NCBI RefSeq assembly: GCF_000154285.1
Contig: NZ_DS483473.1
Location: 124,001-188,000, forward strand
From: Amedibacillus dolichus DSM 3991
GTDB lineage: Bacteria > Bacillota_I > Bacilli_A > Erysipelotrichales > Erysipelotrichaceae
Length of the DNA stretch: 64,000 nt
Direction of reading: 5' to 3'
In this document: one piece after another, positions 46,012 through 56,860 of the stretch
Layout: every line of letters begins with the position of its first letter
Numbering within the stretch: position 1 is the first letter of the stretch
Position numbers and translations under genes: made by a program
The notes under the pieces: generated by a model
Seen by the model: only the letters and a program-made list of their open reading frames with translations
What the model was told of the DNA's origin: nothing
Databases searched by the model: none

Positions 46012-46584
46012 CTATTTAATACCTGCAAATTTATCCTTACTAGCATGCTGCAGTGCTTTGATCAACACCGGTACAATCAGCAAGCATACAACCAAGGTCG
46101 CTAAATTGTATGCCAAATTATAAGTCCAAGCTGAATAGATCCAAGCAGCTAGGCTTCCGGCAGCACTTCCTTCCGGAAACCAAAAATAAACACCTGCCAG
46201 CACATGGGAAGCATACTTCAAGAACATTCCGATAACCATACCGGAGTAAACATTGCTTATGCTCCATTTCCCAAATTTAATTTTAGGGTACAAGGCCGCC
46301 AAACCACACGCTGCCACCGGTACAATGTAATCTAGTGCTGTTTGCATAGGCGATACAATATAATTGCTTAAGCCAAACAAGCAGCCTACTAACCACCCCA
46401 GCACAGCTGTTGCAAGTCCATATTGCCACCCGAGATGAAAGCTTGCCACAAAATAGGCAATAACCGTAATTTCAATCGTCCCTCCATTTGGCATAGATGG
46501 CAGAAATTCTGTGCAATAGTTCAACACGATACCAAGCGCTGCATAAAATGCAACAAATACAAGTTTTCTAGTTTTCTGATTCAT
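46012..46584 (-). CDS. thiT: Thiamine-specific ECF transporter S component ThiT
   Basis: 190 residues from the ATG at 46584 (GGAGGTG upstream) with about six membrane helices. The TLEFLP-like stretch (here CTEFLPSMPNGG) and the loop with SPMQTALDYIVP match the ThiT thiamine pocket region. ThiT has no ATPase of its own and docks on EcfT-EcfA1-EcfA2, encoded at 26248-28704. A TPP riboswitch directly upstream supports the thiamine call. Confidence 0.93.
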   Translation of the reverse strand: MNQKTRKLVFVAFYAALGIVLNYCTEFLPSMPNGGTIEITVIAYFVASFHLGWQYGLATAVLGWLVGCLFGLSNYIVSPMQTALDYIVPVAACGLAALYPKIKFGKWSISNVYSGMVIGMFLKYASHVLAGVYFWFPEGSAAGSLAAWIYSAWTYNLAYNLATLVVCLLIVPVLIKALQHASKDKFAGIK

Positions 46585-46621
46585 AAAAAAACACCTCCAT
46601 GAGGCGTAAGCAAACAAATCT

Positions 46622-46643
46622 AAAAAAATCGTTTATTCGATTA
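46622..46643 (-). terminator. Possible attenuator of the TPP riboswitch
   Basis: Directly after the aptamer, the minus strand has AATCG-aataaa-CGATT and a T-run of seven, an intrinsic terminator shape that TPP binding could favour. The stem is only 5 bp. Confidence 0.4.
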
Positions 46644-46648
46644 GATCT

Positions 46649-46733
46649 GACTCCCTACGCTAGCATTAACTAGATCAGGTCATAAGGGACCTTGCGTTTT
46701 CACGCAAATCTCAGCCTTTCAGCGCCCCTGTCA
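46649..46733 (-). promoter_or_regulatory. TPP riboswitch (THI element)
   Basis: The minus strand carries both universal parts: GGGGCGC with CTGAGA in the pyrimidine arm, and ACCTGATCTAGTTAATGCTA followed by GCGTAGGGA in the pyrophosphate arm. TPP binding should shut off thiT. Confidence 0.95.
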
Positions 46734-46744
46734 TGACTAATACC

Positions 46745-46772
46745 ATTATACATCATCTCATTGATATGTAAA
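46745..46772 (-). promoter_or_regulatory. Promoter of the TPP riboswitch/thiT unit
   Basis: TTTACA - 16 nt - TATAAT on the minus strand, about 10 nt before the aptamer. It lies just after the tuf terminator. Confidence 0.75.
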
Positions 46773-46774
46773 GA

Positions 46775-46801
46775 AAAAGAGCACATAAAGCGCTCTTTCT
46801 T
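46775..46801 (-). terminator. Terminator of the str operon (after tuf)
   Basis: AAAGAGC-gctttatgt-GCTCTTT followed by TTC and T residues on the minus strand. Confidence 0.85.
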
Positions 46802-46808
46802 TGTAAAA

Positions 46809-47993
46809 TTAACCTAAGATTTCAGTTACGTTTCCTGAACCTACAGTACGTCCACCTTCACGGATAGAGAATTTTGTGTTGTTTTCGATAGCGATTGGAG
46901 CAATCAATTCAACAGTCATTTCTACGTTATCCCCAGGCATAACCATTTCAGTTCCTTCTGGAAGAGTAATAACACCAGTTACGTCAGTTGTACGGAAGTA
47001 GAACTGAGGACGGTAGTTAGATACGAATGGAGTATGACGTCCACCTTCTTCTTTTGTTAGAACGTAAACCTGAGCTTTAAATTTTGTGTGTGGGTTTACT
47101 GATCCAGGTTTAGCAAGAACCTGTCCACGCTGAATTTCATCACGGTTTACACCACGAAGCAATGCACCGATGTTATCTCCTGCCTGTGCAAGATCCAACT
47201 GCTTACGGAACATTTCAAGACCAGTAATAACTGTCTTGCGAGTTTCGTGAATACCAACGATTTCAACTTCTTCACTAAGTTTAACTTCACCACGTTCAAC
47301 ACGTCCGGTAGCAACTGTACCACGTCCTGTGATAGTCATAACGTCTTCTACTGACATCAAGAATGGTTTGTCAGTTTCACGTACTGGATCTGGTACGAAT
47401 TCATCAACAGCTGCCATCAAATCATTGATAGCACCAACGTATTTTTCATCACCTTCAAGTGCTTTAAGAGCAGAACCGCGGATAACTGGAGCGTTGTCTC
47501 CGTCGAATCCGTATTCGCTTAACAATTCACGAACTTCCATTTCAACAAGGTCGATAAGTTCTTCATCATCAACCATGTCGCATTTGTTCAAGAATACAAC
47601 GATGTAAGGAACACCTACCTGACGAGCAAGCAAGATGTGCTCACGAGTCTGAGGCATAGGTCCGTCAGATGCAGCAACTACTAGGATCGCACCGTCCATC
47701 TGAGCAGCACCAGTGATCATGTTCTTAACGTAGTCAGCATGACCTGGGCAGTCTACGTGTGCATAGTGACGAGTAGCTGTCTGATATTCAACGTGTGCAG
47801 TGTTGATTGTGATACCACGTTCTTTTTCTTCTGGAGCACCATCGATTGCATCGTAAGCTTTTGCTTCAGCCATACCTGTTTTTGCAAGTACGTTAGTGAT
47901 TGCCGCAGTCAATGTAGTTTTACCGTGGTCAACATGTCCGATAGTTCCAATGTTAACGTGAGTCTTGGAACGGTCAAATTTTTCTTTAGCCAT
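46809..47993 (-). CDS. tuf: Elongation factor Tu
   Basis: 394 residues. G motifs GHVDHGKTT (19-27), DCPGHADY and NKCDMVD; carries aminoacyl-tRNA to the ribosome. It is the last gene of the str operon. Confidence 0.99.
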   Translation of the reverse strand: MAKEKFDRSKTHVNIGTIGHVDHGKTTLTAAITNVLAKTGMAEAKAYDAIDGAPEEKERGITINTAHVEYQTATRHYAHVDCPGHADYVKNMITGAAQMDGAILVVAASDGPMPQTREHILLARQVGVPYIVVFLNKCDMVDDEELIDLVEMEVRELLSEYGFDGDNAPVIRGSALKALEGDEKYVGAINDLMAAVDEFVPDPVRETDKPFLMSVEDVMTITGRGTVATGRVERGEVKLSEEVEIVGIHETRKTVITGLEMFRKQLDLAQAGDNIGALLRGVNRDEIQRGQVLAKPGSVNPHTKFKAQVYVLTKEEGGRHTPFVSNYRPQFYFRTTDVTGVITLPEGTEMVMPGDNVEMTVELIAPIAIENNTKFSIREGGRTVGSGNVTEILG

Positions 47994-48061
47994 TTTTTAA
48001 TGTCCTCCTAAATTTTCAAGTTCAAATATATTCTAATTCAAACGTTTTATAAAAGCAACAG

Positions 48062-50140
48062 TTAATTGTCAGAACTATTGTTTTTAATGATTTTCTCAGC
48101 AATACTCTTAGGTACTTCGGCATAGTGGTCAAACTTCATAGAGTAATTTCCACGCCCCTGAGTAAAGCTACGTAAATCTGTTACATATCCAAACATTTCT
48201 GATAATGGAATATGTGCCTGAACGATGATAGCATTTCCACGCTCGTCCTGATTAACGATAGAACCACGACGTGAGCTAACATCACCCATTACAGATCCTA
48301 AGTATTCGTTTGGTGCAGTTACTTCTACCATCATGATCGGTTCAAGAATGACTGGATCACATTTCTTAGCAGCAGCCTTTAAAGCCATAGAAGCAGCAAT
48401 CTTATATGCCATTTCACTTGAATCGACATCGTGGTAAGAACCGTCAAACAAAGTAGCCTTGATATCGATTACCGGATAACCAGCAATGATACCATTCTGA
48501 AGTGCATCTTCAAGTCCTTCTGCAGTCGGCTTAATGTATTCACGAGGAACACTTCCACCTACGGTAGCATCAACGAACTCGAAACCTTTTCCTTCTTCCT
48601 GTGGCTCAAACTTAATCCATACGTGTCCATACTGTCCACGACCACCGGACTGCTTGATATATTTACCTTCACACTCAGCGGTTGTACGGATCGTTTCACG
48701 ATAAGCAACCATTGGCTGACCAACATTTGCTTCTACCTTAAATTCACGTTTCAAACGATCAACGATGATGTCTAGGTGAAGTTCACCAACACCGGCGATG
48801 ATTGTCTGTCCTGTTTCCTGATCGGTATATGTCTTGAAGGTTGGATCTTCTTCCGCAAGTTTTGCAAGCGCAAGCCCCATTTTATCCTGGTCGGCTTTAG
48901 TTTTTGGTTCCAAAGATAACTCGATAACTGGTTCTGGGAATTCCATAGATTCAAGCACGATTGGAGCATTTTCAGCACACAATGTATCTCCGGTAGTAGT
49001 TACCTTAAGACCAACTGCTGCTGCGATATCTCCGGCATATACCTTATCAATTTCTTTACGAGCGTTTGCGTGCATCTGAACGATACGACCGAAACGTTCT
49101 TTTTTACCCTTTGTAGAGTTCAATACATAACTTCCAGCATCAGCAGTACCTGAATAAACACGGAAGAATGATAACTTACCAACAAATGGGTCTGTTGCAA
49201 TCTTGAATGCCAATGCAGAGAATGGTTCATCATCGCTTGCATGACGTTCTACTTCGCTTCCATCTTCTAGTGTACCCTTAATAGCTGGGATATCTAGTGG
49301 TGATGGCAAGTAATCAACAACAGCGTCCAATACCATCTGAACACCCTTGTTCTTATATGCAGAACCGCAAAGTACCGGGAAGAAATCACCGCTACATACT
49401 GCTATACGAAGTACACGCTTAATTTCTTCAACACTTGGTTCTTCACCTTCAAGAATCTGCATCATGAAGTCCTCATCGTAATCTGCAAGATAATCTAACA
49501 GTTTTGAACGATATTCTTCACATAAATCTTTTAGATCTTCAGGAACTTCTTCTTCTTTAATATCTGTACCTAAGTCATTGGTATAGATTTCAGCTTTACG
49601 CTCGATGATATCAACAATACCTGTGAATGTTGATTCAGCACCGATTGGTAACTGAATCGGACAAGACTTAGCTCCTAGACGATCAACGATTGTACCACAT
49701 GACATTAAGAAGTCAGCACCTGTTGCGTCCATTTTGTTACAGAATACGATTCTTGGAACACCATAAGTCGTTGCCTGACGCCAAACAGTTTCTGTCTGAG
49801 GTTCAACTCCGGCTTTTGCATCCAATACCGTAACCGCACCATCAAGTACACGCAAAGAACGTTCAACCTCTACTGTAAAGTCAACGTGTCCCGGTGTATC
49901 GATAATGTTGATACGATGTCCCTTCCAAGCAGCGGTTGTTGCTGCGGAAGTGATGGTAATACCACGTTCCTGCTCCTGTTCCATCCAGTCCATTGTAGAA
50001 GCACCGTCATGTGTTTCTCCAATCTTGTGATTTACACCTGTATAGTATAGGATACGTTCCGTAGTTGTAGTTTTTCCGGCATCGATATGAGCCATGATAC
50101 CAATGTTACGAGTTTTCTCTAATGAATACTGACGTGCCAT
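48062..50140 (-). CDS. fusA: Elongation factor G
   Basis: 692 residues, normal length. G motifs [13 protein letters not shown] (17-29), [18 protein letters not shown]; moves tRNAs and mRNA during translocation. Standard place between rpsG and tuf. Confidence 0.99.
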   Translation of the reverse strand: MARQYSLEKTRNIGIMAHIDAGKTTTTERILYYTGVNHKIGETHDGASTMDWMEQEQERGITITSAATTAAWKGHRINIIDTPGHVDFTVEVERSLRVLDGAVTVLDAKAGVEPQTETVWRQATTYGVPRIVFCNKMDATGADFLMSCGTIVDRLGAKSCPIQLPIGAESTFTGIVDIIERKAEIYTNDLGTDIKEEEVPEDLKDLCEEYRSKLLDYLADYDEDFMMQILEGEEPSVEEIKRVLRIAVCSGDFFPVLCGSAYKNKGVQMVLDAVVDYLPSPLDIPAIKGTLEDGSEVERHASDDEPFSALAFKIATDPFVGKLSFFRVYSGTADAGSYVLNSTKGKKERFGRIVQMHANARKEIDKVYAGDIAAAVGLKVTTTGDTLCAENAPIVLESMEFPEPVIELSLEPKTKADQDKMGLALAKLAEEDPTFKTYTDQETGQTIIAGVGELHLDIIVDRLKREFKVEANVGQPMVAYRETIRTTAECEGKYIKQSGGRGQYGHVWIKFEPQEEGKGFEFVDATVGGSVPREYIKPTAEGLEDALQNGIIAGYPVIDIKATLFDGSYHDVDSSEMAYKIAASMALKAAAKKCDPVILEPIMMVEVTAPNEYLGSVMGDVSSRRGSIVNQDERGNAIIVQAHIPLSEMFGYVTDLRSFTQGRGNYSMKFDHYAEVPKSIAEKIIKNNSSDN

Positions 50141-50157
50141 CGCTTATGACTCCTTTC

Positions 50158-50643
<486 letters not shown>

Positions 50644-50653
50644 TCACGATCGA

Positions 50654-51076
50654 CTACTTCTTAGCTGCTTTCGGCTTCTTCGCACCGTACAGAGAACGGC
50701 TCTGATTACGGTTAGCCACTCCGGCACAGTCCAGTGTACCACGAATGATATGGTAACGAACACCTGGAAGGTCCTTAACACGTCCTCCACGAATCATAAC
50801 AACACTGTGTTCCTGCAAGTTATGACCGATTCCTGGAATGTAAGCTGTAACTTCCATACCGTTGCTTAAGCGCACACGCGCATATTTACGAAGCGCAGAG
50901 TTCGGTTTCTTAGGTGTCATTGTTCCGACACGTGTACAAACACCGCGTTTCTGAGGTGCGCTCAAATTTGTAGGACGTTTTTTAATGGAGTTATATCCTC
51001 TATTCAGAGCAGGTGATTTTGATACGTTTTCGCTCTGTTCACGACCTTTACGAATTAACTGGTTAATTGTTGGCAT
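50654..51076 (-). CDS. rpsL: Ribosomal protein S12
   Basis: 140 residues. The decoding loop reads [15 protein letters not shown], with the lysine expected for streptomycin sensitivity. First gene of the str operon; AAAGGAGG upstream. Confidence 0.98.
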   Translation of the reverse strand: MPTINQLIRKGREQSENVSKSPALNRGYNSIKKRPTNLSAPQKRGVCTRVGTMTPKKPNSALRKYARVRLSNGMEVTAYIPGIGHNLQEHSVVMIRGGRVKDLPGVRYHIIRGTLDCAGVANRNQSRSLYGAKKPKAAKK

Positions 51077-51174
51077 AATGTCCTCCTTTCGCTAACACAC
51101 ATTTCCGGGTGTGTCATTTTGAAGTGTAAATTAAATTCCCTCACGGGAATCCTTTAAAATCCACTTGCCTATCT
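51077..51174 (-). promoter_or_regulatory. Leader of the str operon
   Basis: About 90 nt of transcribed leader with two hairpins on the minus strand: ATTCCC-gtga-GGGAAT (51149-51136 area) and CACAC-ccggaaat-GTGTG closer to rpsL. Confidence 0.5.
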
Positions 51175-51204
51175 ATGATAAGCCAGCACTGTTTGCTTTG
51201 TCAA
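51175..51204 (-). promoter_or_regulatory. Promoter of the str operon
   Basis: TTGACA - 18 nt - TATCAT on the minus strand, about 100 nt before rpsL. Confidence 0.85.
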
Positions 51205-51265
51205 TAGCTTTTTTGCTTTCTTTTGATTTTTTATTACTTTTTCTTCATTTATCAAAGAAAACAGC

Positions 51266-51297
51266 ATAAAGCCATCGTTTTAAAACGACAGCTTTCT
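51266..51297 (-). terminator. Terminator of the phosphonate degradation operon
   Basis: AAAGC-TGTCGTTTT / AAAACGATGGCTTT nearly perfect palindrome starting 4 nt after the phnX stop. The T-run is short. Confidence 0.65.
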
Positions 51298-51301
51298 TTC
51301 T

Positions 51302-52078
51302 CTATTTTGATAAATGCTTAACCAATGTCGGCAGCTCCTTAAAATTCATGATTACCGCATCTGCCCCATGTGCGAAGTACGCTTCTCTCGCTGTTTCCAA
51401 AAGCGCACAGCGTTTTTCATCACTCAGCTCCTTATATTCCGTTTCGCTCACACCTACTAAGGAGCTTCCTTCTAATACACCTACCGTATAAACACCGGCA
51501 TGTTTTCCTTCTGCAATATCCGATAAGGTATCTCCTATTTTCATAACCTTATGCACATGATCAATTCCCAACACCTGCATATTCGCAAAAATCATATACG
51601 GTTTGGGACGTCCGCTGCCGCCTACACCATCGGGTGAAATCCAAAAATCCGGAGCATAGCCTTGCCTTTTCGCTGCTTCCACCACAACTGTCATCATCTC
51701 GTCGGTATATCCGGTCGTAGATCCGATACGTACGCCCATATCACGAAGCTCTTTAACGGCATCTAAAACATACGGCTTTACCTTGGTGTGTGCAGAAATC
51801 GCCTGCATCAAATGCCCATGAAAGGAAGCATAGATTGCTTGCACATCAGCCTCTTCAAAAGCTCTGCCATATACTTCACAAAATACATCATATATACGTG
51901 GCATATTCAGCATCGTACGTATATGATCAATTTTCAACATACCCATCGGTTTACGTATTTCTTCATTGGTTACTTCGATACCATATTGTGCAAAACTTTC
52001 CCTAAAAGCTTCTACCGGCGCCATGCTGCCAAAATCGACTGTAGTCCCTGCCCAATCTAAAATAACTGCTTCTATCAT
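51302..52078 (-). CDS. phnX: Phosphonoacetaldehyde hydrolase (phosphonatase)
   Basis: 258-residue HAD-family enzyme. It cuts the C-P bond of phosphonoacetaldehyde to acetaldehyde and phosphate. The catalytic Asp is in LDWAGTTVDFG (about 7-17), and the Schiff-base lysine unique to phosphonatase is in GMLKIDHIR (about 46-54). The phosphate-binding MKIGDTLSDIAEG lies near 180. It overlaps phnW by 4 nt (ATGA), so the two pathway steps are coupled. Confidence 0.96.
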   Translation of the reverse strand: MIEAVILDWAGTTVDFGSMAPVEAFRESFAQYGIEVTNEEIRKPMGMLKIDHIRTMLNMPRIYDVFCEVYGRAFEEADVQAIYASFHGHLMQAISAHTKVKPYVLDAVKELRDMGVRIGSTTGYTDEMMTVVVEAAKRQGYAPDFWISPDGVGGSGRPKPYMIFANMQVLGIDHVHKVMKIGDTLSDIAEGKHAGVYTVGVLEGSSLVGVSETEYKELSDEKRCALLETAREAYFAHGADAVIMNFKELPTLVKHLSK

Positions 52079-53169
52079 TGTTTTTCTCCTTCTAAAAATT
52101 CCTTCATAATCTGATACAAGGCGTCCATATCCGCTTCATAAATCTCTCCGATATTCCCGATGCGAAACGTATCCGCACTGGTAAGCTTACCAGGATAAAT
52201 GGCATAGCCTCGCTCTTTTATATAAGTATACATTTTTTCAAATGAAAAGGTATGGCCCTGCGGATAATAAAAGGTGGTAATGACCCAGCCCTGGTGTGCT
52301 TTTAAATAAGGTTCGATTCCAAGCTTTGCCATATTCTTTATCAATCGCGCATGCACACGTTGATAACGTGCACAACGTGCCTTTACTCCGCCTTCCTGTT
52401 CTAGCTCCTTCATTGCCTCAGAAAATGCCAATACCGTATGTGTCGGAGAAGTAAAGCGCCATTTCCCATCAATATCCATTGTTTTCCATTGATCATATAA
52501 ATCTAGTGATAATGTACGTGCGATTCCCTCACATCGCTTAAGCGCATATAAACGAGCCAATATAAACGAGAAGCCCGGTACACCTTGAATACATTTATTG
52601 GCACTGCTTATCAAAAAATCTATATGCATCTGCTTCATATCTATATCAACACCGCCAAAGCTGCTCATTGCATCTACGATAAAAATTTTCTTATATGCAC
52701 TTGCTAATTCTCCAATTGCTGCAATATCATTAAAAATTCCACTCGTTGTCTCACTATGCACCATAGCAATGTGTGTAATATTAGGATTTTCTTTTAAAAG
52801 CTGTTCTACTCTTGCAACACTTGGAATTTCATTATAAGCGAAAGCACATTCTATAAAGCTCAGCCGTGCTCGCTTTACCATATCCACCATGCGTTTTCCA
52901 TACGCTCCATTGCTTAAGATCAGTACACAGTCATTATAGCCTATGCTGCTGTTTAGTACACTTTCAACACCAAAAGAACCACTGCCCTGCATCAATACTG
53001 CTGTATATTCCTTTTCACAAACGTGTGCTAATTTTAATAAATTCTTACGAATCGTCTGTGTGATTTGTTTATACTCATCGTCCCATGTGCAATGATCGAA
53101 TTGCATCGCCGCTTTTACTGCCTGTGTTGTTGTTAGCGGACCCGGTGTTAATAGCTTATATTCCTTCAT
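52075..53169 (-). CDS. phnW: 2-aminoethylphosphonate:pyruvate aminotransferase
   Basis: 364-residue PLP enzyme. It turns 2-aminoethylphosphonate plus pyruvate into phosphonoacetaldehyde plus alanine. Conserved segments: LLTPGPLTTT at the start, GSGSFGVESVL for cofactor phosphate binding, IVDAMSSFGG with the PLP-pyridine Asp, and the PLP lysine in SSANKCIQGVPGFSF (near 190). Starts 2 nt after the binding-protein gene. Confidence 0.96.
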   Translation of the reverse strand: MKEYKLLTPGPLTTTQAVKAAMQFDHCTWDDEYKQITQTIRKNLLKLAHVCEKEYTAVLMQGSGSFGVESVLNSSIGYNDCVLILSNGAYGKRMVDMVKRARLSFIECAFAYNEIPSVARVEQLLKENPNITHIAMVHSETTSGIFNDIAAIGELASAYKKIFIVDAMSSFGGVDIDMKQMHIDFLISSANKCIQGVPGFSFILARLYALKRCEGIARTLSLDLYDQWKTMDIDGKWRFTSPTHTVLAFSEAMKELEQEGGVKARCARYQRVHARLIKNMAKLGIEPYLKAHQGWVITTFYYPQGHTFSFEKMYTYIKERGYAIYPGKLTSADTFRIGNIGEIYEADMDALYQIMKEFLEGEKQ

Positions 53170-53171
53170 TT

Positions 53172-54155
53172 TTACTTACACTCCTCGCTAAGCTTCTGAT
53201 GCTTTTCTAATAGCTCTAAGGTTAATGGTTCTTGAAAGGTTTTCTCGTTAGCAGATTGATTGCTGCTGTCCTGCTTCTCTCCTTCATAAAGTACAAGCGG
53301 ATACGTCTTTAGTAACTCTGCACGTGCTCCCTCAACCATCACTCTTGCCATATCCATAGCTTTCGGATTGATTTCTTCTTTTTTATCCACAACTGCTACA
53401 CTTTCCGTTAAAGTGAAGGTTCCTTCACTTGGATCTACATAATCAATCGGTAAGCCACTTTCCTTATCTGCCACTGCCTGATGACGTAAACCAAAGCCGA
53501 TGGCCACCTCACCGGCACGTACCTTTTTCAAAGGCGCAGAGCCACTTTCCTCGATATGATCTCCGGCATTATCAAAAATACCACGCAATACCTCTTTTGC
53601 TCCATCTTCTCCGTATTCACTGATAATTGCCTGAAGCAACAACCAAGCTGTTGAGGAGCTTTTAATATCCGTAACCGAAATCATATCCTTGTATTTCTTA
53701 TCTGCTAAATCTTTAATGGAGGAAGGCATCGGAAGATTATTTTCTTCTAATACCTGTGTATTTACAAGAATTGCCCCCTCCTGTGCTGTGATTGGATAGT
53801 AAAAATTTGGATATTCACTTAAAGTTGGCAAGTCAAATTCCAGCGGTTTAAACATGCTGTTGGTTTCTTGTGCACTGTCTAAATAAAAGGAGCTCATCGT
53901 AACGATATCTGCTTCGATCGCACTTCCTTCTGCCATCAGTTTTCCTCCCAACTCACTTGTACCAAAGGTCTGAAAGACATATTGATCTTTATAGCCACCT
54001 TCATCTAAGGCATTTTTCATAGCTGTAATGGCTTCATCATCGGCATTGGAGTAAATAATAACCTTTTTCTCATTTCCTTGATTGCTGCAGCCAACTAAGC
54101 CAACACCTACGGTTAGCAGCATTGCTGCCATTAAGCTTTTCCATTTTTTATTCAT
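53172..54155 (-). CDS. phnS: 2-aminoethylphosphonate-binding lipoprotein of an ABC transporter
   Basis: 327 residues with a lipoprotein signal ending LVGC (Cys about 23), family 1 solute-binding fold (VIIYSNADDEA start, EADIVTMSS, IEESGSAPLKKV). It is the lipid-anchored counterpart of the protein at 23207-24184. Sitting directly upstream of phnW-phnX, it very likely delivers 2-aminoethylphosphonate to its permease. Confidence 0.9.
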   Translation of the reverse strand: MNKKWKSLMAAMLLTVGVGLVGCSNQGNEKKVIIYSNADDEAITAMKNALDEGGYKDQYVFQTFGTSELGGKLMAEGSAIEADIVTMSSFYLDSAQETNSMFKPLEFDLPTLSEYPNFYYPITAQEGAILVNTQVLEENNLPMPSSIKDLADKKYKDMISVTDIKSSSTAWLLLQAIISEYGEDGAKEVLRGIFDNAGDHIEESGSAPLKKVRAGEVAIGFGLRHQAVADKESGLPIDYVDPSEGTFTLTESVAVVDKKEEINPKAMDMARVMVEGARAELLKTYPLVLYEGEKQDSSNQSANEKTFQEPLTLELLEKHQKLSEECK

Positions 54156-55774
54156 ACTGTTTTTCCTTTCCTTGCTAATCTAGCACAAATATATTTGACG
54201 GTAAGATTTACCGCAAATAACATAAACGATAAGACAAAAACTTCATTGAATTTAGCTAAATACTGTAACTCCTTGATTTTCGTTGTAATTACCATGGTAT
54301 GCGCACCGGCTATGAAAATAATGGCGCTTACGGTTACTGCGGAGTTGATGAAATAATAAGAGAATACCTCAATAAGCGAATAGCGAGCATTTGGCGTTAT
54401 GATTCGTACAATCGTTTGTAGACAAGAATCTCCCATCAGCTTAGCGGTAGTTTCAAAAGAAGCGTTCATTTTGCCTAACGATTCCTTCAACATAAGATAT
54501 GGTGTAGAGAAGAAGTGTATAACATTGCATACGATCAATAGTGGCATTGTATTTTGCAAAGGTGTACCACTAAAGATAAACAAATAGGCAATACCGATGA
54601 CCATACCGGGAATCGTGTTGGTAATTAGTGATAAGGCGTCTAAGCTTTTACATTTGTATTTTCCTATATGACTGCGCTCACTTATCAATGCAGCTGCATA
54701 AGTAAATAAGGTACCAAGAACTGCACTGCCAAAAGCCATCAGTAAGGTGTTTTTTAATACATGTAAAAGCTGAGGATCCTTAAATACCGCATAGATATGC
54801 TCCATTGAGAAGCTTATTTGATAAGGCCATTGACGAATGAAGGGGAGAATAAAAATAACTGCAAATACACTTATAAGAGCAAAACAAATACCGCTTGAGA
54901 GAGTCCCCAGTAAGCTATCACGCAAACGATTTCGTTTTAAAATCGTTTCACTTACCTGCTGATAACGGATTTGATAGCGTTGCAAATACTGCATGATGAT
55001 AATGCTTAGAATAGAAGGAAGTAGCATCATCATCGCAACTACAGCTCCACGTACAAAGTCCGGAATGCTTCCAAGCATATAAGAGTAAAGTAGGGAAGCA
55101 ATTACATGGTATCTTCCTCCTACGGAAGCAGGGATACCGAAATCGGTAAAGGATAGAAAGAAGCATTGAATCAGACAGGTTGCTAGTGTAGCAAGCAACG
55201 GTCGCAGAATCGTCATGAAAAAGCTTCGTAGGGCATGATCCTGCATCAATCGAGAGACAAGCAAATATTTTTTATCAATTTGCTTCATAGCATTGTTTAA
55301 TAAAAGAAACGAGGTTGGCAGTGTATAAATAATGTATCCCATCAATATTCCGCCAAAACCATACACATTAAAAAATTGAAAGCCTGCAAGTTGGGTTAAT
55401 AAGCCTTGCTTACCAAAGGAATAAATAATTGCAAAGCCATAGGTTATTGTCGGTAATAGCATTGGCATGGAGGCAATCATGGAGATTGTTTTTTTCAGCC
55501 ACGGCCAAACATTCGTGAAGTTTAAAGTGTAAGCTAATAGAAATCCTAACCCCAGAGAACAAGCGGCTGCACTCAATGAAACAACGATACTGTTTTTCAA
55601 TGCAATAATAAATTCTTCGTTTTTCAAAACCTCATTGTAATTATTTAAAGTAAAGCCATTGATGCCTTGAAACGATTTCGCTAACAGTGAAATAATCGGA
55701 TAGGCCAGAAACAATAGAAAGATGATAAATAAAATCGTATAAATGAATGTATATTCTTTTTCTCTTGTTTTCAT
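54152..55774 (-). CDS. Fused permease of the 2-aminoethylphosphonate ABC transporter
   Basis: 540 residues with about twelve membrane helices in two related halves (about 10-275 and 290-535); corresponds to PhnU plus PhnV in one chain. The start at 55774 overlaps the ATPase stop (ATGA). Resembles the permease at 20861-22441 in layout. Confidence 0.9.
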   Translation of the reverse strand: MKTREKEYTFIYTILFIIFLLFLAYPIISLLAKSFQGINGFTLNNYNEVLKNEEFIIALKNSIVVSLSAAACSLGLGFLLAYTLNFTNVWPWLKKTISMIASMPMLLPTITYGFAIIYSFGKQGLLTQLAGFQFFNVYGFGGILMGYIIYTLPTSFLLLNNAMKQIDKKYLLVSRLMQDHALRSFFMTILRPLLATLATCLIQCFFLSFTDFGIPASVGGRYHVIASLLYSYMLGSIPDFVRGAVVAMMMLLPSILSIIIMQYLQRYQIRYQQVSETILKRNRLRDSLLGTLSSGICFALISVFAVIFILPFIRQWPYQISFSMEHIYAVFKDPQLLHVLKNTLLMAFGSAVLGTLFTYAAALISERSHIGKYKCKSLDALSLITNTIPGMVIGIAYLFIFSGTPLQNTMPLLIVCNVIHFFSTPYLMLKESLGKMNASFETTAKLMGDSCLQTIVRIITPNARYSLIEVFSYYFINSAVTVSAIIFIAGAHTMVITTKIKELQYLAKFNEVFVLSFMLFAVNLTVKYICARLARKGKTV

Positions 55775-56532
55775 GCACAACTACCTATCTCATTTCCAAA
55801 CAGAGTTAAAATATTTTGACGCTTAATCGTTAATTGTTTAAGGATAAATTCCTCAACAAAAGCAGAGTTTGGTGATTGTATGATTTCCTGTGGCGTTGCA
55901 TATTGAGCAACTTTTCCTTCGTTAATGATCAACACACGATTACTTAGTGTTAGAGCCTCTTCTGGATCGTGCGTTACAATAATAATCGTTAGACCTAATT
56001 CATCGGCAATTCTTCTGATTCGCTGCTTAATGGATTCCTTAATAACCCCATCAAGTGCACTTAACGGTTCATCTAGCAACAATATCTTTGGCTTCATAAC
56101 AAGTGTCCTAGCTAATGCTACACGTTGCTTTTGTCCACCGGATAACTGATCAATACGTTTATTTAAATGCGGTTTTAAATCAAGCAGATCAATCATTTCA
56201 AATACTTCTTCTTCACTGCTAATCAAGGGTTTATTTCTTAAACCATAAACGATATTTTTATAAGCATTTAAATTTGGAAAAAGAGCATAATCCTGAAACA
56301 CAATATTAAACTCACGTTTTTCCATAGGAATATTGGTAATATCTGTATTGTTATAAAGAATACGTCCGCTATCTGGATTTACCAAGCCTAAAATCATATT
56401 CAACAGGGTTGTTTTCCCACTTCCGCTAGGTCCTAATATAGAAATAATTTCTCCATCTTCAATATCAATAGATATGTTATTTAAAACATTGACGCCATCA
56501 TAAGATTTTGTCAAATCCTGCAATTTAAGCAT
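55771..56532 (-). CDS. phnT: ATPase of the 2-aminoethylphosphonate ABC transporter
   Basis: 253 residues with Walker A GPSGSGKTT (about 35-43), the FQDYALFPNLNAYKN Q-loop, signature LSGGQKQR (about 132-139) and Walker B ILLLDEPLSALDG. First gene of the operon; AAGGAGTGA precedes the ATG. Transcription may start from a TATTAT element around 56562; I see no convincing -35. Confidence 0.9.
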   Translation of the reverse strand: MLKLQDLTKSYDGVNVLNNISIDIEDGEIISILGPSGSGKTTLLNMILGLVNPDSGRILYNNTDITNIPMEKREFNIVFQDYALFPNLNAYKNIVYGLRNKPLISSEEEVFEMIDLLDLKPHLNKRIDQLSGGQKQRVALARTLVMKPKILLLDEPLSALDGVIKESIKQRIRRIADELGLTIIIVTHDPEEALTLSNRVLIINEGKVAQYATPQEIIQSPNSAFVEEFILKQLTIKRQNILTLFGNEIGSCA

Positions 56533-56654
56533 ATCTTTTTATCACTCCTTTAACGCGAAACTATAATATCACTTGTTTTTCAATCTTTTATGAAGTAGAT
56601 GTTAAGCTTCTGTTAAAAGTAATCCTCTAGAAATAAAAAGATTACGGAAATAAA

Positions 56655-56674
56655 AAAAACACCCTAAAGGTGTT
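56655..56674 (-). terminator. Second terminator of the rRNA operon
   Basis: AACACC-ttta-GGGTGTT followed by eight T on the minus strand. Confidence 0.85.
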
Positions 56675-56691
56675 AAAAGCAGTAAAGAAAT

Positions 56692-56721
56692 AAAAAAAAG
56701 AGGGACACAAGAATGTGTCCC
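56692..56721 (-). terminator. First terminator of the rRNA operon
   Basis: GGGACACA-ttct-TGTGTCCC followed by TC and a T-run on the minus strand, just after 5S rRNA. Two tandem terminators insulate the operon. Confidence 0.9.
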
Positions 56722-56728
56722 AATAAGA

Positions 56729-56842
56729 CCTGGCAATGTGCTATCTTGACTAAGGCAAGCTTAGCTATTGTCGCCGCTGAAGTGCTTAACTTCTGTGTTC
56801 GGGATGAGAACAGGTGTGTCCACTTCGCCATCATCACCAGAT
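56729..56842 (-). rRNA. rrf: 5S ribosomal RNA
   Basis: On the minus strand it reads CTGGTGATGATGGCGAAG at the 5' end and has the conserved CCGAACACAGAAGTTAAGC loop. Length about 112 nt. Ends are approximate. Confidence 0.93.
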
Positions 56843-56860
56843 CCTTGAGGTCTTTCCCTC

